From Arthrobacter sp. EPSL27 (lineage in GTDB: Bacteria; Actinomycetota; Actinomycetes; Actinomycetales; Micrococcaceae), in assembly GCF_001512305.1 (NCBI RefSeq), contig NZ_LNUT01000004.1:791757-855756 (forward strand): 64,000 nucleotides of DNA, given 5' to 3'. A program made the position numbers and the translations under genes. Position 1 is the first letter of the stretch; every line of letters begins with the position of its first letter. Of this stretch, positions 14,787 through 22,330 are shown piece by piece. The notes below the pieces were generated by a model that made no database searches, had not been told where the DNA came from, and was given only the letters and a program-made list of their open reading frames with translations.

Positions 14787-17003
14787 ATGACCATTTCTTC
14801 ACCGACTGAAACTTCTCCGACTGAAGCTTCTCCGACAACGGAGCACAGCGCACCGCTGTTCGGCACCGTGCTCGTCGCCAACCGCGGCGAGATCGCCTGC
14901 CGCGTGATCCGCACGCTGCGCGCCCTGGGCATCCGCTCGGTCGCCGTCTATTCGGACGCCGACGCCGGCGCCCGGCACGTGCGGGAGGCGGATGTCGCCG
15001 TGCGGATCGGCCCGGCGGCCGCGGCCGAGAGCTACCTCAAAATCGAGGCCATCATCCAGGCCTGCCGAGAGACCGGCGCCGAAGCCGTGCATCCTGGCTA
15101 CGGCTTCCTGAGCGAGAACGTCGACTTCGCCCGCGCCCTGGAGAAAGCGGGCCTCACGTTCATCGGCCCCGGCGTCGAATCCCTCAACGTCATGGGCGAC
15201 AAGATCCGCTCCAAGAACCACGTCACCGGCTACGGCGTGCCAGTGGTTCCGGGCATCGCGGAGCCCGGCATGACGGACGCGCAGCTGATCGAGGCCGCGG
15301 CCGGCGTCGGATACCCGCTGCTCATCAAGCCCTCCGCCGGCGGCGGCGGGAAGGGGATGCACATCGTGGAACGCCCCGAGGACCTCGCGGACACCCTGGC
15401 CACCGCCCGCCGGGTCGCGGCCAGCGCCTTCGGTGACGACACCCTGTTCCTGGAGCGCCTGGTGCTCACGCCGCGGCACATCGAGGTGCAGGTGCTGGCG
15501 GACAACCACGGCAACGTCATCCACCTGGGGGAGCGCGAGTGCTCCCTGCAGCGCCGCCACCAGAAGGTCATCGAGGAAGCCCCCTCGCCGCTGCTGGAAA
15601 ACCTGCCCGACGGCGAGGCCATCCGCGCCCGCCTCGGCGAAGCCGCCTGCAACGCGGCGCGCAGCGTCCACTACTCCGGCGCCGGCACCGTGGAGTTCCT
15701 GGTCTCGGACAGCGCCCCGGACGAGTTCTTCTTTATGGAGATGAACACCCGCCTGCAGGTCGAGCACCCCGTCACCGAAATGGTCACCGGCATCGACCTG
15801 GTCGAATGGCAGGTGCGCATCGCCGCCGGCGAGGAGCTCACCGTCCGCCAGGACGACGTCGTGCTCACCGGGCACTCCGTGGAGGCCCGCGTCTACGCCG
15901 AGGTCCCGGAGAAGAACTTCCTGCCCTCCATCGGACAGGTTGTGCTGCTGGACGAACTGCCGGACACAGCCAGCGGCAAGGTCCGGGTCGATTCGGCACT
16001 GCTGGAGGGCCTGCAGATCTCCAGCAGCTACGACCCGATGATCTCCAAAGTCATCGCGTGGGGCGAAAACCGGGCGGAGGCGCTGGACACCCTGGATGAG
16101 GCCCTCGCCGGGTACACCGCGCTGGGCATTGACACCAACGTCGAATACCTGCGGCTGCTGATCAACGACGTCGACGTCCGCGCCGGACGGCTGGACACCG
16201 GCCTGATCGAGCGCAAGATGCCCGAGTTCAGCTTCCGGCGCGTGGACGACGCCGAACTGGTGGCGGCCGCGCTGTATGCGCTGGCCATGGAGGAGCACAA
16301 CACGGCCGCCGTTGACGGTCCCTGGCTGCGGCGGGACGGCTGGCGCCTGGGCGTTCCGGCCCCGCGGATGGTCAGCCTGGGGACGCCCGGCGGCGGCGTC
16401 GCCTCCGTGTACGTGCAGGGCAGCGCAACCTCGACCGACGTGACCGTCGCGGTCGGCGACGGACCGCACCGCCGGGCGTCCCTGCAGTTCCGCAGCCGCA
16501 ACGACGTGATGGTGACCCTGGACGGTGTGGACCGCATCTACCGCCTCGCCCCGGCCTCCACCGGACCCACCGCCCCGGCCCGGGACAACCAGGCGCCCGG
16601 CGTGCCCGACGGGATCTTCCTCGGCAACGAGGGCTGGTCCTGCCGGCTCGAGGTGCTCACCCGCGAAGCCCGGCTGGCCCGGGTGCTGGCCGCCATCGAG
16701 AAGGAGGAAGGCGCAGCGGACCCCGCGGTGCGCTCGCCGATGCCGGGCACGGTGGTGTCCGTCTCCGTGAACAACGGGGATGCCGTCACCGCCGGACAGG
16801 TCCTGCTCGCGGTGGAGGCCATGAAGATGGAGCACCAGCTGGTGGCCCCGCTGGACGGCACCGTCCACATCAGCGCCGGCACCGGCGACCTGGTCAAGGC
16901 GGACCAGGTCCTCGCCACTGTCCACCCCGCTCACACGGGGGAGCCTTCGAAAGCGGAAGACACCATCGAGGAAGCCGTCATAGCAATGGGCGCGGCGGAC
17001 TAG
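14787..17003 (+). CDS. mccA: Biotin-dependent acyl-CoA carboxylase alpha subunit (biotin carboxylase + BCCP)
   Basis: A 738-residue protein. The biotin carboxylase N-domain starts at FGTVLVANRGEIACRVIRT (about residue 25), the ATP-grasp domain contains KPSAGGGGKGMH and EMNTRLQVEHPVTE, and the C-terminal biotinyl domain has Lys680 in VEAMKMEHQ. The first about 20 residues are a Thr/Ser/Pro repeat (TETSPTEASPTT) from a short DNA repeat. Together with the beta subunit it carboxylates methylcrotonyl-CoA; AccA1 (Rv2501c) is the mycobacterial counterpart. Residues between about 500 and 650 form the BT-like linker region. Confidence 0.9.
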   Translation: MTISSPTETSPTEASPTTEHSAPLFGTVLVANRGEIACRVIRTLRALGIRSVAVYSDADAGARHVREADVAVRIGPAAAAESYLKIEAIIQACRETGAEAVHPGYGFLSENVDFARALEKAGLTFIGPGVESLNVMGDKIRSKNHVTGYGVPVVPGIAEPGMTDAQLIEAAAGVGYPLLIKPSAGGGGKGMHIVERPEDLADTLATARRVAASAFGDDTLFLERLVLTPRHIEVQVLADNHGNVIHLGERECSLQRRHQKVIEEAPSPLLENLPDGEAIRARLGEAACNAARSVHYSGAGTVEFLVSDSAPDEFFFMEMNTRLQVEHPVTEMVTGIDLVEWQVRIAAGEELTVRQDDVVLTGHSVEARVYAEVPEKNFLPSIGQVVLLDELPDTASGKVRVDSALLEGLQISSSYDPMISKVIAWGENRAEALDTLDEALAGYTALGIDTNVEYLRLLINDVDVRAGRLDTGLIERKMPEFSFRRVDDAELVAAALYALAMEEHNTAAVDGPWLRRDGWRLGVPAPRMVSLGTPGGGVASVYVQGSATSTDVTVAVGDGPHRRASLQFRSRNDVMVTLDGVDRIYRLAPASTGPTAPARDNQAPGVPDGIFLGNEGWSCRLEVLTREARLARVLAAIEKEEGAADPAVRSPMPGTVVSVSVNNGDAVTAGQVLLAVEAMKMEHQLVAPLDGTVHISAGTGDLVKADQVLATVHPAHTGEPSKAEDTIEEAVIAMGAAD

Positions 17004-17020
17004 ATTCCCAAGCTTCACCA

Positions 17021-17075
17021 CCAGACCGTATTTCCCAGACAGCACCACTTTCCAGACCGAACACCTTCCAGACCG
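17021..17075. repeat. Four CCAGAC(C/A)G repeats in the mccA-acyl-CoA dehydrogenase gap
   Basis: CCAGACCG or CCAGACAG occurs at 17021, 17035, 17052 and 17068, at 14 to 17 base intervals, in the 106-base gap. It could be slippage-derived or a binding array; no function is evident. Confidence 0.45.
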
Positions 17076-17109
17076 CACCACGGACAGAATGACCGACAAA
17101 GGAGTCACC

Positions 17110-18273
17110 ATGCCAGATTTTGAACTCAGCGAGGACTACCAGGACCTCAGCAACACCGTCCGCGAATTCGCCGACGAAGTGGTGGCCCCGGTCTCCGCCA
17201 AGCACGACGAGGAGCACAGCTTCCCCTACGAGGTTGTCTCCCAGATGGCCGACATGGGCCTGTTCGGCCTGCCCTTCCCGGAGGAGTTCGGCGGCATGGG
17301 CGGGGACTACTTCGCGCTCGCCCTCGCCCTCGAGCAGCTGGGCCGCGTCGACCAGTCCGTCGCGATCACCCTGGAAGCCGGCGTATCCCTCGGCGCCATG
17401 CCGATCCACCGCTTCGGCAACGCCGCCCAGAAGGAGGAGTGGCTGCCGCTGCTGGCCTCCGGCAAGGCGCTCGCCGGGTTCGGCCTGACCGAACCCGAGG
17501 CAGGCTCCGACGCGGGCGGCACCAAGACCACCGCCAAGCTGGGCGGCGGGGAGTGGGTCATCAACGGCAACAAGGAGTTCATCACCAACTCCGGCACCGA
17601 CATCACCCGGCTTGTCACGGTCACCGCGGTGACCGGCCAGGAGGAGCGCCCCGACGGCAGCATCAAGAAGGAAATCTCCACCATCCTGGTGCCCACCAAC
17701 ACCCCCGGATTCCGGGCGGAGAAGGCCTACAACAAGGTCGGCTGGAACGCCTCGGACACCCACCCGCTGACCCTGGACAACGTCCACGTCCCCGAGGCGA
17801 ACCTGCTGGGCACGCGGGGCCGCGGCTACGCCAACTTCCTCTCCATCCTGGACGAGGGCCGGATCGCCATCGCGGCGCTGGCCGTCGGCGCAGCCCAGGG
17901 CTGTGTGGACCAGGCCGTGAAATACGCCAAGGAACGCAGCGCGTTCGGGCAGAACATCGGCAAGTACCAGGCCGTCGCGTTCAAGATCGCCAGGATGGAA
18001 GCCCGCGCCCACACCGCCCGGCTGGCCTACTACGATGCGGCCGCCCGGATGCTCGCCGGCAAGCCGTTCAAGACGCAGGCGGCCATCGCTAAGATGGTCG
18101 CAGGCGAGGCAGCCATGGACAACGCGCGGGACGCCACCCAGGTGTTCGGCGGCTATGGCTTCATCAACGAATTCACCGTGGCGCGCCACTACCGCGACTC
18201 CAAGATCCTTGAGGTCGGCGAGGGCACCACGGAGGTCCAGCTGATGCTGATCGCCCGCGAACTGGGGCTCTGA
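17110..18273 (+). CDS. Acyl-CoA dehydrogenase, branched-chain acyl-CoA type
   Basis: A 387-residue FAD-dependent dehydrogenase. The N-terminal, middle (FGLTEPEAGSDAGGTKT) and C-terminal domains are complete, with the flavin/C-terminal signature QVFGGYGFINEFTVARHYRDSK written here in two overlapping parts (QVFGGYGF and FTVARHYRDSK). The catalytic-base position near the C-terminus reads VGEGTTEVQ, with Glu in the EGT site as in short-chain and 2-methylbutyryl-CoA dehydrogenases; human isovaleryl-CoA dehydrogenase has GAGT there. The ATG at 17110 follows AAAGGAG. It likely oxidises isovaleryl-CoA and/or related branched acyl-CoAs; M. tuberculosis FadE19 (Rv2500c) is in the same place. Confidence 0.88.
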   Translation: MPDFELSEDYQDLSNTVREFADEVVAPVSAKHDEEHSFPYEVVSQMADMGLFGLPFPEEFGGMGGDYFALALALEQLGRVDQSVAITLEAGVSLGAMPIHRFGNAAQKEEWLPLLASGKALAGFGLTEPEAGSDAGGTKTTAKLGGGEWVINGNKEFITNSGTDITRLVTVTAVTGQEERPDGSIKKEISTILVPTNTPGFRAEKAYNKVGWNASDTHPLTLDNVHVPEANLLGTRGRGYANFLSILDEGRIAIAALAVGAAQGCVDQAVKYAKERSAFGQNIGKYQAVAFKIARMEARAHTARLAYYDAAARMLAGKPFKTQAAIAKMVAGEAAMDNARDATQVFGGYGFINEFTVARHYRDSKILEVGEGTTEVQLMLIARELGL

Positions 18274-18312
18274 CCGGCCCGCTGGCCGCAACCGTCGAGA
18301 GAGGGATCAACG

Positions 18313-19113
18313 ATGATTAACAAGGTTGTGGCCAGCGCTGCCGAGGCAGTGGCCGACATCCACGACGGCGCCTCACTCGCCGTCGGCGGGTTTGGCCTCT
18401 GCGGAATCCCCGTAGCCCTCATCGAGGCCCTGCACCAAAGCGGCGCCACGGACCTGGAGACCGTCAGCAACAACTGCGGCGTGGACGACTGGGGGCTCGG
18501 GATCCTGCTGAAGGACGGCAGGATCCGCCGCACCATTAGCTCCTACGTGGGGGAGAACAAGGAGTTCGCCCGGCAGTACCTCGCCGGCGAGCTGGAGGTG
18601 GTCCTCACACCGCAGGGCACGCTGGCCGAGAAGCTGCGCGCCGGCGGTGCGGGGATCCCGGCGTTCTACACCCCGGCCGGCGTCGGCACCCAGGTGTCCG
18701 ACGGCGGCCTGCCGCAGAAGTACGACGCCGACGGCAACATCGCGGTCGCCTCAGAAGCCAAGGAGGTGCGCAGCTTCCACGGCGCCGACTATGTGCTCGA
18801 GGAATCGCTCACCCCCGACTTCGGCCTGGTGCACGCCTGGAAGGGCGACCGCCACGGCAACCTCGTCTTCCACGCCACGGCGATGAACTTCAACCCGCTC
18901 TGCGCCATGGCCGGGAAGATCACCATCGCCGAGGTTGAGGAACTGGTGGAGCCGGGGGAGCTGGACCCGGAGCACGTCCACATTCCCGGCATCTTCGTCC
19001 AGCGTGTGGTGCTGGCTCCCGGCGTCGAGAAGCGGATCGAGAAGCGGACGGTAGCCCTGGGGGCCCCGCCCGCCGGCACCGGAACCCCAGCCACCCACCA
19101 GTCAGGAGCCTAG
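18313..19113 (+). CDS. scoA: 3-oxoacid CoA-transferase subunit A
   Basis: A 266-residue alpha subunit of succinyl-CoA:3-ketoacid CoA-transferase, with the CoA-transferase family start (LAVGGFGLCGIP, about residues 23-34), the conserved SNNCG and GTLAEKLRAGGAGIPAFYTP. It activates acetoacetate, the end product of leucine breakdown, to acetoacetyl-CoA. It is about 30 residues longer than many homologues, owing to a Pro/Ala-rich C-terminal tail. Three bases separate it from scoB. Confidence 0.9.
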   Translation: MINKVVASAAEAVADIHDGASLAVGGFGLCGIPVALIEALHQSGATDLETVSNNCGVDDWGLGILLKDGRIRRTISSYVGENKEFARQYLAGELEVVLTPQGTLAEKLRAGGAGIPAFYTPAGVGTQVSDGGLPQKYDADGNIAVASEAKEVRSFHGADYVLEESLTPDFGLVHAWKGDRHGNLVFHATAMNFNPLCAMAGKITIAEVEELVEPGELDPEHVHIPGIFVQRVVLAPGVEKRIEKRTVALGAPPAGTGTPATHQSGA

Positions 19114-19116
19114 GCC

Positions 19117-19878
19117 ATGGAATCCCAAAGCCTGCAGGAGGAACCGCCCCGCCCGGAGGCCGTGCGCCACGAATACCGGCCCGCCGCCGTCGAACACCCC
19201 GCCGGGGTGGAGAGCAAGGGCTGGACGCGGAACGAACTGGCCGCGCGGGTGGCACGGGAGCTGCGGAACGGGCAGTACGTCAACCTTGGCATCGGCATGC
19301 CCACGCTGATCCCCAACTACATCCCCGCCGGCGTCGAGGTGGTGCTGCACTCCGAGAACGGGATCCTGGGCGTCGGGCCCTACCCCGCGGAGGACGCGGT
19401 GGATCCGGACCTGATCAACGCCGGCAAGGAAACCGTCACGGTCAACAAGGGGGCCGCGTTCTTCGACTCCGCCGCCTCCTTCGGGATGATCCGCGGCGGG
19501 CACGTGGACGTGGCCGTCCTCGGGGCGATGGAAGTTGCCCGGAACGGCGACCTGGCCAACTGGATGATCCCCGGCAAGATGGTCAAGGGCATGGGCGGCG
19601 CCATGGACCTGGTGTTCGGCGCCAAGAAGGTCATCGTGATGATGGAGCACACCGACCGGAACGGCCGGCCCAAGATCGTGGAGCAGTGCACGCTGCCGCT
19701 CACCGGGAAAGGCTGCGTGGACCGGATCATCACCGACCTTGCGGTGATCGACGTCGTGACCGACGGCGGACAATCCCGGCTGGTGCTGCGCGAACTCGCC
19801 CCCAACGTGACGGCCGAGGACGTGGCCGCAGCCACCGGAGCCGAACTTTTCGAGGAAGACCAGGAACTGACGGTATGA
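19117..19878 (+). CDS. scoB: 3-oxoacid CoA-transferase subunit B
   Basis: A 253-residue beta subunit. The catalytic glutamate that carries the CoA thioester is Glu80 in [23 protein letters not shown], the conserved [19 protein letters not shown] and [14 protein letters not shown] are present. An N-terminal extension of about 35 residues, rich in Pro and Glu, is absent from typical 215-residue homologues. A good ribosome-binding site (CAGGAG, about eight bases upstream) supports this ATG. It is coupled to the MaoC gene by an ATGA overlap. Confidence 0.9.
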   Translation: MESQSLQEEPPRPEAVRHEYRPAAVEHPAGVESKGWTRNELAARVARELRNGQYVNLGIGMPTLIPNYIPAGVEVVLHSENGILGVGPYPAEDAVDPDLINAGKETVTVNKGAAFFDSAASFGMIRGGHVDVAVLGAMEVARNGDLANWMIPGKMVKGMGGAMDLVFGAKKVIVMMEHTDRNGRPKIVEQCTLPLTGKGCVDRIITDLAVIDVVTDGGQSRLVLRELAPNVTAEDVAAATGAELFEEDQELTV

Positions 19879-20408
19879 CCACTGAATCCCAGCACACCAC
19901 TGAAACCCGTGTCATTGAGCAGCGGGGCCTGTACTTCGACGAGCTCGAGGAGGGCGTGGTCTACGCGCACCGGCCCGGCCGGACCGTCACCGAGGCGGAC
20001 AACGTCCTCTTCACCACCATGACCATGAACACCCAGGCCCTGCACCTTGACGCCGCGTGGAGCGCGGAGCAGCCCTTTGGCCAGCGCCTCATGAACTCCA
20101 TGTTCACCTTGGCCACCGTGGTGGGTCAGTCGGTGCCGCAGCTGACCCAGGGCACCATCATCGCCCAGCTGGGGCTCACGGACGTGTCGTTCCCGCACCC
20201 GATGTACCACGGCGACACCCTTTACACGGAGACAGTGGTCACCGGGAAGCGCCTGTCCTCCTCCCGTCCCGGCCAGGGGATCGTGACTATGAAGCACACC
20301 GGCCGGAACCAGCACGGCGACGTCGTTGCGCTCGCCACGCGCAGCTGCCTGATGTGGACCCGGGAAGCGCACTCCGCAGACCAGACCGCACACAGAGGGG
20401 CAGAATAG
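19875..20408 (+). CDS. MaoC-family (R)-enoyl-CoA hydratase
   Basis: A 177-residue hot-dog fold protein. The hydratase-2 core is visible as [21 protein letters not shown], here split as TEADNVLFT and MNTQALHLD, with the Asp and His that activate water. [19 protein letters not shown] and [12 protein letters not shown] are also typical of the MaoC group next to CitE genes. In M. tuberculosis the equivalent Rv2499c works with the CitE-like lyase Rv2498c in itaconate and leucine degradation. It may therefore hydrate methylglutaconyl-CoA or itaconyl-CoA in place of a crotonase. The ATG at 19875 overlaps the scoB stop. Confidence 0.85.
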   Translation: MTTESQHTTETRVIEQRGLYFDELEEGVVYAHRPGRTVTEADNVLFTTMTMNTQALHLDAAWSAEQPFGQRLMNSMFTLATVVGQSVPQLTQGTIIAQLGLTDVSFPHPMYHGDTLYTETVVTGKRLSSSRPGQGIVTMKHTGRNQHGDVVALATRSCLMWTREAHSADQTAHRGAE

Positions 20409-20412
20409 ATCC

Positions 20413-21246
20413 ATGAGTTTCCTGATGGGCCCCGCCCTGCTGTTCTGCCCCGCCGACCGCCCGGAGCGCTACCAGAAAGCAGCCGAGCGCTCCGATGCCG
20501 TGATTGTGGACCTCGAGGACGCCGTCGCGCCGGCCGACAAGCAACGGGCGCGCGGCGCCATCCTCGCCCAGCTCGGCGCCACCGGGGACGTCCCTGAACT
20601 CGACCCCAGCCGCACCATTATCCGGATCAACCCAGCCGGCACGGAGGAGTTCGAGAAGGACCTCCACTGCCTGAAACACACTCCCTACCGGCACATCATG
20701 CTGGCCAAGGCAGAGGGCGCCCACCAGCTCAAGGAGCTGGAAGGCTACAGCGTCATTGCGCTCTGCGAGACCGCCCTGGGGGTGGTCAACGCCGCCGCCA
20801 TCGCCGCCGAACCCAACGTGGTGGGGCTGATGTGGGGCGCCGAGGACCTGCTCGCCTCGCTCGGCGGCACGTCCAGCAGGACGGACGACGGCGCCTACCG
20901 CGCGGTCGCGCTGCACGCCCGCTCCACCGTGCTGCTGGCCGCCCGGGCGTTCGGCAAGGAGGCCGTCGACTCGGTCTACGTCAACATCCCGGACCTGGAC
21001 GGCCTCGCCGTCGAAGCCCGCGACGCCGTCGCTTCAGGCTTTAGCTCCAAGGCGTGCATCCACCCGAGCCAGGTGGCCGTGGTGCGTGGGGCGTACGCAC
21101 CGTCCGAGTCCGAGGTCGCGGCTGCCGCCGAACTGCTGGCCGCCGCCGCCGAGGCTGGCTCGGGTGTATTCCAGTTCAACGGCAAGATGATCGACGGGCC
21201 CCTCCTGAAGCACGCCGAATCCACCCTTCGCCGCGCCAGCCACTAG
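20413..21246 (+). CDS. CitE-like beta-hydroxyacyl-CoA lyase (HpcH/HpaI family)
   Basis: A 277-residue TIM-barrel lyase. Conserved sites are LFCPADRPERYQKAA at the start, VDLEDAVAPADK (metal/CoA site), IRINPAGTEEF, the catalytic-region glutamate in ALCETALGVV, MWGAEDLLASLGG and SKACIHPSQV. There are no citrate lyase alpha, gamma or citC genes, so it is not part of a citrate lyase complex. Its M. tuberculosis counterpart Rv2498c has been described as a bifunctional lyase acting on citramalyl-CoA and HMG-CoA. Here it is the only candidate for the last cleavage step of leucine catabolism. Confidence 0.85.
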   Translation: MSFLMGPALLFCPADRPERYQKAAERSDAVIVDLEDAVAPADKQRARGAILAQLGATGDVPELDPSRTIIRINPAGTEEFEKDLHCLKHTPYRHIMLAKAEGAHQLKELEGYSVIALCETALGVVNAAAIAAEPNVVGLMWGAEDLLASLGGTSSRTDDGAYRAVALHARSTVLLAARAFGKEAVDSVYVNIPDLDGLAVEARDAVASGFSSKACIHPSQVAVVRGAYAPSESEVAAAAELLAAAAEAGSGVFQFNGKMIDGPLLKHAESTLRRASH

Positions 21247-21260
21247 CGCCCGCACCGGCG

Positions 21261-21344
21261 CCCGGTGTGGCCGGGCGTCGTCGATTCACCACGAATGGCC
21301 GCTATGGAGGCTCTCTTAGCGGCCATCTGTGGCAAATGGGTGTC
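21261..21344. repeat. 84-bp hairpin-forming repeat, copy A
   Basis: Starts CCCGGTGTGGCCGGGCGTCG and contains an inverted repeat whose arms include ATGGCCGCTA and TAGCGGCCAT around about 10 bases. It lies in the 352-base gap between the convergent CitE and response-regulator genes. Three bases differ from copy B. Confidence 0.75.
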
Positions 21345-21410
21345 ACCCCGACACCCCCCTGCGCTGACCGAGCGGGGGTTCGTGGCGGCTCTGCGGAGCA
21401 CCGGAGCCGG

Positions 21411-21494
21411 CCCGGTGCGGCCGGGCGTCGTCGATTCACCACGAATGGCCGCTATGGAGGCTCTCATAGCGGCCATTTGTGGCAAATGGGTGTC
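21411..21494. repeat. 84-bp hairpin-forming repeat, copy B
   Basis: Same orientation as copy A, 150 bases later. The inverted arms are CCACGAATGGCCGCTAT and ATAGCGGCCATTTGTGG (17 bp, one mismatch) around a 10-base loop. The remaining sequence to 21598 shows no gene or further repeat. Confidence 0.75.
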
Positions 21495-21598
21495 CCGAGG
21501 GTCAACGGTGCCCGGGCGCTGCCGCGAAGAATGCGCATGTTCCGTACTTCACCCGGAAATTGGACATGCTCCGCGCAGCTTGCGAACCATGGGCATGT

Positions 21599-22330
21599 TC
21601 AGCGCTTCCACAGGTACCGGTTCTCCGGCCGGCCCGCTGCGCCGTAGCGTGGTGTGAGCCGGGCGAAGCCGTTGATCACCAGGTACTCGAGGTAGCGCCG
21701 GGCACTAACCCGCGAAAGCCCGAGCTGGAGCGCCATCCCTGCCGCGGAGACGTCCTCCGGGCTGGACTTGAGCGCCTCGATCACTGCATCCAGCGTGGGC
21801 CGGGAGAGCCCCTTCGGCAGCCGGGCCGGGGCATCCGCCAAGGACCCCGCCGCCGGGGCGGCCGCCGGATCCGCAGCGGCCCGGCGCGACGGCGCCACCA
21901 GGCGGTCGATGCTGTCCTGGTCCAGCGGCCCGTCCGCCCCGCCCGCCGCCAGTTCGCGGCGCAGCTGCAGGTATTCGTCGAGCCGCTCGTTCAAGGCCTG
22001 GGACGTAAAAGGCTTCACCAGATAGTGCAGGACGCCGCCGGCCATGGCGCCGCGGACCGTGTCCAGTTCCCTTGAGGCCGTGATGACCAAGACATCCAGG
22101 GCCTGCTGGCGGCCACGGAGCTGCCGGAGAACGTCCAGGCCGGACATGTCCGGAAGGTGGATGTCCAGCAGGACCAGTTCCGGCCGCAGCTCGGCGGCCA
22201 GGTCCAGGCCCTGCTGTCCGGTGTGGGCGAGGCTCACTACGTCGAAGCCGCCGCGGGCCAGCAGGAACCCGTGGTGGATCCCGGCGACTGCCACGTCATC
22301 GTCAATGATGAGGGTGCGTATGGGGCTCAT
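21599..22330 (-). CDS. CitB/DctR-type response regulator
   Basis: A 243-residue regulator with an N-terminal receiver domain (D10/D11, phospho-acceptor Asp56 in LVLLDIHLP, Lys in HYLVKPFTS) and a C-terminal helix-turn-helix of the CitB/DcuR type (LSRPTLDAVIEALKS, LGLSRVSARRYLEYLV). An Ala-rich linker of about 35 residues joins them. The ATG overlaps the kinase stop (ATGA), so the two are co-translated. In Corynebacterium glutamicum CitB controls citrate uptake genes including tctCBA; the adjacent tct operon makes that the likely target here. Confidence 0.88.
   Translation of the reverse strand: MSPIRTLIIDDDVAVAGIHHGFLLARGGFDVVSLAHTGQQGLDLAAELRPELVLLDIHLPDMSGLDVLRQLRGRQQALDVLVITASRELDTVRGAMAGGVLHYLVKPFTSQALNERLDEYLQLRRELAAGGADGPLDQDSIDRLVAPSRRAAADPAAAPAAGSLADAPARLPKGLSRPTLDAVIEALKSSPEDVSAAGMALQLGLSRVSARRYLEYLVINGFARLTPRYGAAGRPENRYLWKR

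Noticed and set aside
13169..14932. 587-codon minus-strand open frame opposite mccB
   Set aside because: Antisense shadow of a well-recognised carboxyltransferase; no ribosome-binding site and no protein-like motifs.
20413..21246. Citrate lyase beta subunit of a citrate lyase complex
   Set aside because: No citD, citF or citC genes are adjacent; the context is leucine catabolism, so a CoA-dependent stand-alone lyase is more likely.
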